Of a stretch of 64,000 nt of DNA, positions 56,645 to 64,000 are shown piece after piece. The DNA lies in assembly GCA_963764805.1 (NCBI GenBank), contig CAVXUB010000002.1, positions 186,001-250,000 of the forward strand. The letters are read 5' to 3'. The position numbers were made by a program, and so were the translations under genes. The DNA comes from CAVXUB01 sp963764805. GTDB taxonomy: Bacteria; Actinomycetota; Acidimicrobiia; Acidimicrobiales; Bog-793. The notes below the pieces were generated by a model that ran no database searches, was not told the origin of the DNA, and saw only the letters and a program-made list of their open reading frames with translations. The stretch's first letter is position 1. Every line of letters begins with the position of its first letter.

Positions 56645-58499
56645 ATGTCCGACGAGAGCACGATCACCGAGTACACCGAGGATTCCAGCGAGAGCGTTTC
56701 CGAGAACGGCGCAGTGAGCGCCGGTGACGAGGTGATCGGAGAAACCCCGGCCGCGACCGCCCCGGCGGCTGCCGAGCCGGTTGCTGCTGCCCCAGCTGCG
56801 CCTGCAGCTCCCGCCTCCTCCGCGACCGTGGCGCCTGCAGCGCCTGCTGCCGCCCACGGCTCCGGCTGCACCCGCGCCCGCTGCGACGGCGCCCGTGGGC
56901 TCCGCGCCTGCGACGTCCGCGGATATCGGTGCGAGCCGTCCGTCCCCCACGATCGCGCCGGCGCCCCCGGCACATCCGGTGTCCAAGCCGGCGATCGGCG
57001 ACACCCGCCCGGCGGCCGGCGCCGAGCCCATGGGCACGTTCGACGAGGCTGGTGTCTACACGCCTCGTCAGGTGGTCGCGGACGATCTCGACGGCCTGTC
57101 GTTCGCCGACGCCGTCGACTCGACGATCGTCGAGTTCGAGGACGGCGACATCGTGACGGGCACCGTCGTGAAGGTCGACAAGGACGAGGTGCTTCTCGAC
57201 ATCGGCTTCAAGTCCGAGGGCGTGATCCCGGCTCGTGAGCTCTCGATCCGTCACGACGTCGATCCCGGCGAGGTCGTGAGCCTCGGCGAGCAGGTCGAGG
57301 CCCTCGTGCTGCAGAAGGAGGACAAGGAAGGCCGGCTGATCCTCTCCAAGAAGCGGGCGCAGTACGAGCGTGCGTGGGGCCAGATCGAGAAGATCAAGGA
57401 CGCCAACGGCGTCGTCCGCGGCCCGGTCATCGAGGTCGTCAAGGGCGGCCTGATCCTCGACATCGGTCTGCGCGGCTTCCTCCCGGCATCGCTCGTCGAG
57501 CTCCGCAGGGTCCGCGACCTGCAGCCCTACGTCGGCCGCGTGCTCGAGGCGAAGATCATCGAGCTCGACAAGAACCGCAACAACGTCGTGCTCTCCCGCC
57601 GCGCCTGGCTCGAGGAGACCCAGCGCGAGCAGCGCGGCGAGTTCCTCGTCAACCTGCGTCCTGGCGAGATCCGGCGTGGGACCGTGTCCTCGGTCGTCAA
57701 CTTCGGCGCCTTCGTCGACCTCGGCGGCATGGACGGGCTCGTGCACGTTTCGGAGCTGTCGTGGAAGCACGTCGATCATCCGTCCTCGGTCGTCTCGGTC
57801 GGGGACGAGATCACGGTGCAGGTGCTCGACGTCGACCTGGACAAGGAGCGCATCAGCCTGTCGTTGAAGGCGACGCAGTCCGATCCCTGGCAGGAGTTCG
57901 CCACTGCCCACCGCATCGGCGAGCTCGTCTTCGGCCGCATCACCAAGCTCGTGCCGTTCGGAGCCTTCGTGCAGGTCGGCGACGGCATCGAGGGCCTCGT
58001 CCACATCTCGGAGATGGCGGCGCACCACGTCGACCTGCCCGAGCAGGTGGTCACCCCCGGCGAGGAGCTGTGGGTGAAGATCATCGACATCGACCTGCAG
58101 CGGCGGCGCATCTCGCTGTCGATCAAGCAGGCGGCCGAAGGTGGCGAGGTCGCCGAGGAGTACCGCGAGGCCTTCGGCGAGCACGCCTACGACGAGCAGG
58201 GCAACTACATCGGCTACGACTACGCCGCCGCCGAGTTCACCCCCGAGACCGAGGCACAGGCGGCCTGGGCCGAGTACGTCGCCGAGCACGGTGGGGCCGT
58301 CGAGCAGGATGCATCTGCCGAGCAGGATGCATCTGCCGAGCAGGATCCATCTGCCGAGCAGGATGCCTCGCCCGAGCAGGTGAGCTCTTCGGGCGAGACG
58401 GCTTCAGCGGAAGCCGTCTCCCTTGAGGAGGCAGCCTCCCGTGAGGAGCCAGCCGCCCGCGAGGAGCCCGCCGAGGGCGAGGAGCCCACCGAGGGCTGA
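56645..58499 (+). CDS. rpsA: Ribosomal protein bS1, apparent frameshift in the N-terminal Ala-rich segment
   Basis: S1 helps mRNA bind the 30S subunit. Four S1 domains are clear: VKVDKDEVLLDIGFKSEGVIP, EVVKGGLILDIGLRGFLPAS, SSVVNFGAFVDLGGMDGLVHV and TKLVPFGAFVQVGDGIEGLVH. They lie in the frame from about 56870 to 58499. The first 70 codons from ATG 56645 (MSDESTITEYTEDSSES, then Ala/Pro-rich) are in another frame, with a +1 shift at about 56845-56865 in a GCC/CCC run. If ATG 57031 (MGTFDEAGVYTP) is the start, no shift is needed, but the upstream reading looks protein-like in both frames. The C-terminus has a repetitive Glu/Ala tail. Confidence 0.9.
58299..58388 (+). repeat. 18-bp tandem repeat in the 3' end of rpsA
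   Basis: Units of the form GCCGAGCAGGATGCATCT start at 58299, 58317, 58335 and 58353, with a divergent fifth at 58371. They encode the repeated AEQDAS segment of the S1 tail. Confidence 0.85.
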
Positions 58500-58542
58500 T
58501 CCGCCGGGCCGCCGTGCCGCCGCCGATCCGCCCGGGCCGGCT

Positions 58543-58559
58543 CGGTGGCCGATCCACCG
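58543..58559. terminator. Hairpin between the convergent rpsA and oppF genes
   Basis: CGGTGG and CCACCG form a 6-bp stem around CCGAT. A direct copy of CGGTGGCCGATC recurs at 58563-58574. The position between convergent genes suggests a bidirectional terminator, but no T run is present. Confidence 0.4.
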
Positions 58560-58572
58560 GCACGGTGGCCGA

Positions 58573-59631
58573 TCAATCGGTCGCTGAGCCCGCCGTGGCT
58601 GCTGCTGTCGAGGCAGGCGCCCCGATCGGGAAGTGGCATGCGACGAAGTGCGTCGGCTTGATCTCCCGCATCACTGGTTCCTGGACGGCGCAGATGCTCT
58701 GCGCCCGCGGGCAACGTGTCCGGTAGCGGCATCCGGACGGCGGGGTGATCGAGGAGGGCATCTCCGTCTGCGTCTCCTCCTCGTGGGTGGTCTGACCGGG
58801 ACCACCGGAACGGGACATGGCCCTGGACGAGATGACGCTCGCCATCAGCAGAGCTCTCGTGTACGGGTGGGCGGGCGCCGAATAGAGCGTCTCGGCCTCG
58901 GCCATCTCGCACATCTTGCCGAGGTACATCACCAACACCCGGTCGCTGACGTTCTTCACGACGGCCAAGTCGTGGGAGATGAAGATGAGCGTCAGGCCGT
59001 AGCGCTTCTTCATGTCCTCGAGCAGGTTGAGGATCTGTGCCTGCACCGAGACGTCGAGGGCTGAAACGGGCTCGTCGCAGACGATCAGCTTCGGGTTCAG
59101 CATCAGCGCGCGGGCGATGCTGATCCGCTGCGCCTGCCCGATGGAGAACTCAGCCGGGTGGCGCCAGCTCACGGTCTCGAAGTCCATGCTGACTTCGGAC
59201 AGCATCCGTCGCACCCGCTCCATCCGCTCGGCGGGAGATCCGATGTTCCAGATGGCGAGCGGCTCGGCGACGAGGTCGGCGATGGTGCGCCGCGGGTAGA
59301 GCGAGGAGATCGGGTCCTGGAAGATCATCTGCATCTTCGTCCGCTGCTCGCGCATCGCCTCGCCGGGGAGGCCCACGAGCTCGACACCGTCGAAGATGAC
59401 CCGACCGCTCGTCGGCTTCGGCAACTGCAGCAGCGCCTTGCCCGTGGTGGACTTCCCGCACCCCGATTCGCCGACGATCCCCATCGTCTCGCCGGGGAGG
59501 ACGTCGAAGCTCACGTCGGAGACGGCGTGGACCTTGCGGCCGATCCCCGCCGGGAAGTCGACGACGAGGTTCTCCACCCTGACGAGCGACAGCTCCGGGT
59601 CTCGCAGCTGGGCGGTTCCACTTCCGGCCAT
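58573..59631 (-). CDS. Oligopeptide ABC transporter ATP-binding protein OppF-like
   Basis: This 352-residue ATPase of the peptide ABC family has Walker A GESGCGKST, Walker B LIVCDEPVSALD, H-loop ISHDLAVV and the C-terminal Opp cysteines (GCRYRTRCPRA). The signature reads EFSIGQAQRISIARAL, with Ile replacing the first Gly of the usual SGGQ. That could lower its activity and leave the other ATPase to drive the cycle. ATG 59631 overlaps the oppD stop (TGATG). It is the last gene of the opp operon. Confidence 0.92.
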   Translation of the reverse strand: MAGSGTAQLRDPELSLVRVENLVVDFPAGIGRKVHAVSDVSFDVLPGETMGIVGESGCGKSTTGKALLQLPKPTSGRVIFDGVELVGLPGEAMREQRTKMQMIFQDPISSLYPRRTIADLVAEPLAIWNIGSPAERMERVRRMLSEVSMDFETVSWRHPAEFSIGQAQRISIARALMLNPKLIVCDEPVSALDVSVQAQILNLLEDMKKRYGLTLIFISHDLAVVKNVSDRVLVMYLGKMCEMAEAETLYSAPAHPYTRALLMASVISSRAMSRSGGPGQTTHEEETQTEMPSSITPPSGCRYRTRCPRAQSICAVQEPVMREIKPTHFVACHFPIGAPASTAAATAGSATD

Positions 59632-60725
59632 CAGTATGCAGCTCCTATCGGGGCACCGACGGCGTTGACGCCGGCCTTCTCGTTCGTCGCAAGGGCCTCG
59701 CGGCCCTCGGGCGTGCCTACCGGGTACCAGCAGGCGAAGACGTGGTCGGCCGAGCCAGCCGGACGGAGGGGCGGCTCCTCATCCCGGCACTTGGGCTGGG
59801 CGTAGAGGCACCGGGGCGCGAAACGGCACCCCTTCGGCAGCTCCGTCGGATTCGGCGGGTTGCCCGGGATGGTCGGCAGCCTGGTGTGGCTGGGGTTCGA
59901 CAGGCGGGGAGCGGACTTCAGCAGCGCCTCTGTGTACGGCATCTTCGTGTCACGGAAAAGCGTGTTGGTCGGCGCCATCTCGACGATCTTCCCGGCATAC
60001 ATGACCGCGGTGTCGTCGCAGCGGCCCGAGACCACGCCGAGGTCGTGCGTGACCATGATCATCGACATGTAGCGCTCCTGCTGCAGGCGCGAGAGAAGGT
60101 CGAGGATCTGCGCCGAGACGGTGACGTCGAGGCCCGTGGTCGGCTCGTCGGCGAGGACGAGCTTCGGCCCGCAGGCGAGCGCGATGGCGATCACGACGCG
60201 CTGGCACATGCCTCCCGAGAACTGGTGCGGGTACCAGCGGAGGCGCTCCTCCGGCTCGGGCAGGCCGACCGAACGGAGGAGGGCGATAGCGGTCTCCCTG
60301 GCGTCGGTGCGGGTCATGCCGAGATGGAAGCGGAGCGACTCGGTGATCTGGCGCCCGATGCGCACCACCGGGTTGAGCGCCGTCATCGGGTCCTGGAAGA
60401 CCATCGAGATCTGCGCCCCCCAGAGCTGGCGGAGCTGGTCGAGGCTGGCGTTGGTGAGGTCGACGCCGCCGAAGTTGACGTGCCCCTCGCGGACCACGTT
60501 GATCGGCGGCAACAGGCCCATCACCGACCGGGAAAGCACCGTCTTGCCGGATCCGGACTCGCCGACGAGGCCGAGCGAGCGCCCTCGTTCGAGGGTGAAG
60601 GACACGCCGTCGACGGAGCGGACGAGCCCGTGACTGGTGTTGAAGTACGTCTTCAGGTCGACGACCTCGAGGAGGGGCCCACCGCCCTCGTTGTCGAGGT
60701 CCATCATGTGGCGCTTGGGGCTCAC
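59631..60725 (-). CDS. Oligopeptide ABC transporter ATP-binding protein OppD-like
   Basis: A 364-residue ATPase with Walker A GESGSGKTV, Q-loop VFQDPMTALNP, signature HQFSGGMCQRVVIAIAL (canonical SGG), Walker B LVLADEPTTGLDV and H-loop THDLGVV. The C-terminal cysteines of the Opp family (GCRFAPRCLYAQPKC) may bind an iron-sulfur cluster. GTG 60725 overlaps the oppC stop (GTGA); ATG codons a few residues in are alternatives. It couples to OppF and the two permeases. Confidence 0.93.
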   Translation of the reverse strand: MSPKRHMMDLDNEGGGPLLEVVDLKTYFNTSHGLVRSVDGVSFTLERGRSLGLVGESGSGKTVLSRSVMGLLPPINVVREGHVNFGGVDLTNASLDQLRQLWGAQISMVFQDPMTALNPVVRIGRQITESLRFHLGMTRTDARETAIALLRSVGLPEPEERLRWYPHQFSGGMCQRVVIAIALACGPKLVLADEPTTGLDVTVSAQILDLLSRLQQERYMSMIMVTHDLGVVSGRCDDTAVMYAGKIVEMAPTNTLFRDTKMPYTEALLKSAPRLSNPSHTRLPTIPGNPPNPTELPKGCRFAPRCLYAQPKCRDEEPPLRPAGSADHVFACWYPVGTPEGREALATNEKAGVNAVGAPIGAAY

Positions 60726-61939
60726 AGCACCCCTTCCCTTACGTCGAGGATGCTGCGGAGGCGGTCGCCGATGAAGTTGATGGCGGTGATGAACAAGAAC
60801 ATGGCGATGGCCGGCGCCATCAGCTCCCAGATGTTGACCGTGGCGGAGCCGACGTTCGGGATCTGCGTCGAGCCCTCGGCGATCATGTTGCCCCAGGTGG
60901 CTGTCGGCACCGGCACCGACTGGCCGAGGAACGAGAGCGCCCCCTCACCGACGATCGCGATGGCCACTCCGACAAAGCCGTAGGTGATGGCGGTCGGTAT
61001 GACGTCGGGGAGGATCTGCTTCATGAGGATCCTCCACTTCGTGGAGCCGAGAGCGACGGCCGCCAGCACGTAATCGCGCTCTGCGAACTGGATGGTGACG
61101 GCGCGCACCACCCTGAACAGCGGTGCCGTGGCGACGATCGCGATGATCACAGTCACATCGAACTCCGAGTGCCCCCAGAACGTGGTGATCGCGAGGCCGA
61201 GCACGAGGTAGGGGAAGGCGAGGATGACGTTCGCCAGGATCGAGCCCGCCCAGTCGAGGGCGCCGCGACGGAAGCCGGCGATGATCGCCAGGATCCCTCC
61301 GACGATCTCGGCCATGAAGATCGAGGCGAATCCGACGACGAGTGACACCCGGGCCCCGTAGATGACCCGCGAAAGGATGTCGCGTCCTGTCTCGTCACAA
61401 CCGAGAAGGTGGCCGGCTGCGGGTCCGTTGCCTGGTTGGAGGCCGTCGTTCAGGCAAGAAGCCGAGTTCGGGTCGGGGATCGGGAGGAGGTTGGCGAATA
61501 TCGCGGCCAGGATGACGATCAGGCAGAAGGCCACGGCCACCCAGAAGCCCCACCCGAGTCGCTTGATCTGAGCGCGCCGGCGCTTGGCGCCGATCTCTGC
61601 AAGGTCGGGCAGATCTCCCGCCGGTATCACGATCTCGTCGGCGAAGGTGATGCCCGAGGGGGCGAACATCGACTGGCTCTCGGCCATCAAGACCGCAGTG
61701 GAAGTTCCGGTCTGTGTCGGCGCCTCTGCGGTCGGCGCCTGCAAGCCGCTCAGCGCGTCGGCGATCACGCTGTCCGGCTGAACGTCCGCGGGAGCGGGAG
61801 CGGGCGCAACAGGCGCGGCGGGATCGATTCCGGCTGAGGCCGGCGGGATCCCGGGCTCGACGTCGTTGCGGAGGTCGCCGTTCGTGGCCACGGAGGCTGC
61901 CGGCGGTTCGCCCGCAGGCTGGTCTGAGCGCGTGGTCAT
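60722..61939 (-). CDS. Oligopeptide ABC transporter permease OppC-like
   Basis: The membrane core (six helices) starts at about residue 130 with WGFWVAVAFCLIVILAAIFA and includes LLGCDETGRDILSRVIYGAR, then the EAA-type coupling loop (ALGSTKWRILMKQILPDVIP) and EGALSFLGQSVPVPTATWG. Residues 1-125 are an Ala/Pro-rich hydrophilic extension far longer than in E. coli OppC. ATG 61939 is chosen, 4 nt after the oppB stop; GTG 61963 with AGGA upstream is an alternative. Its stop overlaps oppD. Confidence 0.93.
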   Translation of the reverse strand: MTTRSDQPAGEPPAASVATNGDLRNDVEPGIPPASAGIDPAAPVAPAPAPADVQPDSVIADALSGLQAPTAEAPTQTGTSTAVLMAESQSMFAPSGITFADEIVIPAGDLPDLAEIGAKRRRAQIKRLGWGFWVAVAFCLIVILAAIFANLLPIPDPNSASCLNDGLQPGNGPAAGHLLGCDETGRDILSRVIYGARVSLVVGFASIFMAEIVGGILAIIAGFRRGALDWAGSILANVILAFPYLVLGLAITTFWGHSEFDVTVIIAIVATAPLFRVVRAVTIQFAERDYVLAAVALGSTKWRILMKQILPDVIPTAITYGFVGVAIAIVGEGALSFLGQSVPVPTATWGNMIAEGSTQIPNVGSATVNIWELMAPAIAMFLFITAINFIGDRLRSILDVREGVL

Positions 61940-61943
61940 GGGG

Positions 61944-62909
61944 TCAGCTGGTTGCTCTGGCACGGCGGATCCTGGGGTCGATGAAGGCGTACAGGAAGTC
62001 GACGAGGAAGTTCAGCACCACGTACCCGGCGGCGACGATGACCGTCACGATCTGCACGGTGGCGTAGTCCTTCTGGGCCACACCTTGTGTCAGCAGGTAA
62101 CCGAGCCCGTGCAGCTCGAAGACGCTCTCGGCGATGATGGCGCCCGTGATCAGGCCGCCGAGCTGGATGCCGCCCACGGTGATCAGCGAGAAGGTCGAGG
62201 GCCGGAGCGCATGGCGAAAGAGGATGCGTGCGGTCGAGAGGCCCTTCGCCCTCGCCATCACGATGAAGTCCTCCTCCAGCGTGGCGATCATGTCGGCCCG
62301 CAGCAGCCGCTGGTAGACCGCGATCGATCCGACGGCGAGCGTGAGCGACGGCAGGAAGAACAGCTTCAGGTTGCCGAGAGGGTCGTGGAAGAACGAGATG
62401 TAGGCCGAGGCGGGGCCCGGGAACACGTGCAACTCGGCGGTCAGCAGAAGAACCAGGATCGGCCCGACGATGAACGGCGGCAGCGACAACGACGCAAAGG
62501 CGATCGTCGTCGAGACCCGATCGAAGAACCGATTGGGCCGCAGTGCGGCCCACATCGCCAGTGGAACGGCCACGACGATCGCCATGACTTGGGAGAAGAT
62601 GATCAGCTCGACGGTTGTTGCATAGCTCTCGCGGAGCAGCGTCGTGATCGGCTGCCCGCCTCCGCTGGTGTAAGAGACCCCGAAGTTGAAGCTGAGGAGA
62701 TGCCCCAGCCAGATGAAGTACTGCACGATGATCGGGTGGTTGAGGCCGAGGCGGATTGTCTCCTGGTGGATGCAAGTAGCGGTGGCGCCGAAACAGAGGT
62801 CGGAAGCCTCACTTCCGGGCAATGCGGCGAGCAGCACGAAGCTCGCAATCGTCACCAGGAACAGCACCAGCACTACTTGCAAAAACCGCTGGAGCAACCA
62901 CTTCACCAT
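61944..62909 (-). CDS. Oligopeptide ABC transporter permease OppB-like
   Basis: A 321-residue permease with six helices. The N-terminal helix (VKWLLQRFLQVVLVLFLVTI) is followed by an extracytoplasmic loop and the typical LTLAVGSIAVYQRLLRADMI, then the EAA loop (ARAKGLSTARILFRHALRPS). It ends RIRRARATS. Together with OppC it forms the channel for di- and oligopeptides. The 128-bp gap to oppA holds no gene. The order oppA-B-C-D-F is the classical one. Confidence 0.94.
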   Translation of the reverse strand: MVKWLLQRFLQVVLVLFLVTIASFVLLAALPGSEASDLCFGATATCIHQETIRLGLNHPIIVQYFIWLGHLLSFNFGVSYTSGGGQPITTLLRESYATTVELIIFSQVMAIVVAVPLAMWAALRPNRFFDRVSTTIAFASLSLPPFIVGPILVLLLTAELHVFPGPASAYISFFHDPLGNLKLFFLPSLTLAVGSIAVYQRLLRADMIATLEEDFIVMARAKGLSTARILFRHALRPSTFSLITVGGIQLGGLITGAIIAESVFELHGLGYLLTQGVAQKDYATVQIVTVIVAAGYVVLNFLVDFLYAFIDPRIRRARATS

Positions 62910-63037
62910 GTGTCAGCATCCCCTCTCGGCACCGGTTGATGGTAGTCCACTTGCTCTGAGATATCACGGGTTTAGGCGGGTATCACAAGAGCAACTGCTG
63001 CCACAGTGCACCCAATGCGGGTGGGACGGCGACCGCC

Positions 63038-63054
63038 TCAGGCGTTCCGCCTGA
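63038..63054 (-). promoter_or_regulatory. Small inverted repeat over the oppA stop codon
   Basis: TCAGGCG and CGCCTGA pair around TTC. No T run follows on the minus strand. As with REP elements after binding-protein genes, it may protect the oppA transcript or reduce read-through into oppB. Confidence 0.35.
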
Positions 63055-64000
63055 TCTGGTGGACGAGGAAGGAACCGTTGTCGAAGCCGATCCCCGCAGT
63101 GCCGCCGGGCAGCGTCTGGCTCTCGACTCCGGCGATATAAGGCTGGGTGACCGCCGCCCACAACGTCTTGCTGATCCACAGGTAGGGCAGGTCGATCGCC
63201 AGCTGCTTGGCGACGGTCTGGTAGGCCTCGACGCGAGCTGCCTGGTCGGGGTTGCTCCGGCCCACCTCCAGCGCCGCCTGGATCTTCCGGTCGGAGTTCC
63301 GCGCCAGGTTGAGCGACACCTTGCCCACCGGCGCCACTGTCTGGGTGCTCCACCAGATGTAGTTCTGATCGGGGTCCGTGGCGGAGAACTGCTCGAACGT
63401 GAACGCCTGATATCCGCCCTCGGCGGCATAGAAGATGAAGGTGCTGAGGTCGTACTGGGACGGGTTGACCTTGATGCCGAGCTGCGCCCACTGCACCGCA
63501 AGAGCGCTCTCGATGCCTGCGTACTCCGGGCCGCTGATCGTGCCCAGCTGGATGGCGAGCTGCTTGCCGGTGCGCTGCTCGTAGCTCTGGATCAACGCCT
63601 TCGCGGCGCGCGGGTTGTAGGCCGGGTACGCCGTCGGCGTGTAGTAGGCCGACCCGGGCTGGAACGGGCCGTCGACGACCGTCGTCAGGCCGGCGCCGAA
63701 CGTCTTTTGCAGCTGGTCCTTGTCGGTCGCCATCGCCAGCGCCCTGCGCACATCGATGTCGCTCGTCGGTGGCTGCATGCAATTGAGCATGATGAAGTCG
63801 ATGTCCGGCTCGGCGCCGGGGGGCGGGTTGCCCTCGATCACGTTGTAGGCGGGACGCTTGCCGAGGAAGTTCCGGACCGATGCCGGGTACTGGGTGTGCA
63901 GGATGTCGATGGTGCCGGACTCCAGCGCCTCTGTGCGGGTGCCGGGGTCGGCGATCGGCGTGAAGGTGATCCCGTCGAGGTAGGGGTAGGCCTTCTGCCA
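63038..64000 (-). CDS. Peptide-binding protein OppA-like, C-terminal part (partial at window end)
   Basis: Only the C-terminal 320 residues are in the window; the start lies beyond 64000. The SBP_bac_5 family pattern is clear: YLDGITFTPIADPGTRTEAL, IDILHTQYPASV, IMLNCMQPPTSDIDVRRALAMATDKDQL and DLPYLWISKTLWA near the end. It would bind extracellular peptides for the OppBCDF transporter. The stop codon lies inside a small perfect inverted repeat (63038-63054). Confidence 0.9.
   Translation of the reverse strand, partial: WQKAYPYLDGITFTPIADPGTRTEALESGTIDILHTQYPASVRNFLGKRPAYNVIEGNPPPGAEPDIDFIMLNCMQPPTSDIDVRRALAMATDKDQLQKTFGAGLTTVVDGPFQPGSAYYTPTAYPAYNPRAAKALIQSYEQRTGKQLAIQLGTISGPEYAGIESALAVQWAQLGIKVNPSQYDLSTFIFYAAEGGYQAFTFEQFSATDPDQNYIWWSTQTVAPVGKVSLNLARNSDRKIQAALEVGRSNPDQAARVEAYQTVAKQLAIDLPYLWISKTLWAAVTQPYIAGVESQTLPGGTAGIGFDNGSFLVHQIRRNA

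Overview
The window is a high-GC, gene-dense chromosomal stretch from an actinomycetote. Evidence includes a WhiB protein with four iron-sulfur cysteines, the PdtaS/PdtaR kinase-ANTAR pair, paired ArsA-like ATPases, a Pol I with a degenerate proofreading domain, and the def-fmt-rpe-rib gene order. The class is probably Acidimicrobiia or a relative; that is inference from gene content, not a computed placement. I see no rRNA, CRISPR array, insertion sequence or prophage. One tRNA gene, tRNA-Leu(CAA), is present.

Layout. 1-7.2 kb (+): ArsA-like ATPase pair, O-methyltransferase, PHP phosphatase, PdtaS histidine kinase, an ECF-type sigma factor and its membrane-anchored partner. 7.2-7.8 kb: divergent whiB and glycerophosphodiesterase genes sharing a control region with a CRP/FNR-like site. 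8.5-10.3 kb: etfB-etfA. 10.4-16.6 kb: a large hairpin, an orphan AbiEi/DUF559-like gene, a membrane O-acyltransferase with an SGNH partner, pyrophosphatase, and a lipoprotein peptidase. 16.6-22 kb (-): an MgtC/SapB remnant and an ABC exporter with two ATPases and one giant FtsX-like permease. 22.1-29.3 kb (+): def, fmt, rpe, a MogA/MoaB gene, ribD, ribBA, ribH, a truncated HisG and a cold-shock-like protein. 30-35.9 kb (+): infC-rpmI-rplT-rRNA methyltransferase-pheS-pheT. 36-42 kb: an acidic hypothetical, an MMPL transporter, tRNA-Leu, a secreted beta-propeller, and an MFS gene behind a near-perfect palindrome. 42.2-46.7 kb (+): the type II fatty acid synthesis operon fabD-fabH-fabG-acpP-fabF. 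46.7-51.5 kb (+): a UbiB-like kinase and an ECF transporter with a fused membrane-ATPase-ATPase protein plus EcfT. 51.5-58.5 kb (+): a coiled-coil protein, pdtaR, a lipoprotein, polA and rpsA. 58.6-64 kb (-): an opp-type peptide ABC transporter, oppA running off the window end.

The most unusual points are these. FabD carries a C-terminal biotinyl/lipoyl-like domain without the modifiable lysine. Four unrelated conserved genes (rpe, the MFS gene, ubiB, rpsA) each carry one frameshift of the same sense. fmt has no canonical start codon at its conserved N-terminus and sits beside a 36-bp-period duplication. hisG is truncated at the place where a full copy is expected by synteny. A CRP/FNR-like site lies just upstream of a good whiB promoter. 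Two strong inverted repeats (10401-10451 and 40759-40781) are unexplained. Most genes are packed with 1-4 bp start/stop overlaps, which indicates translational coupling.
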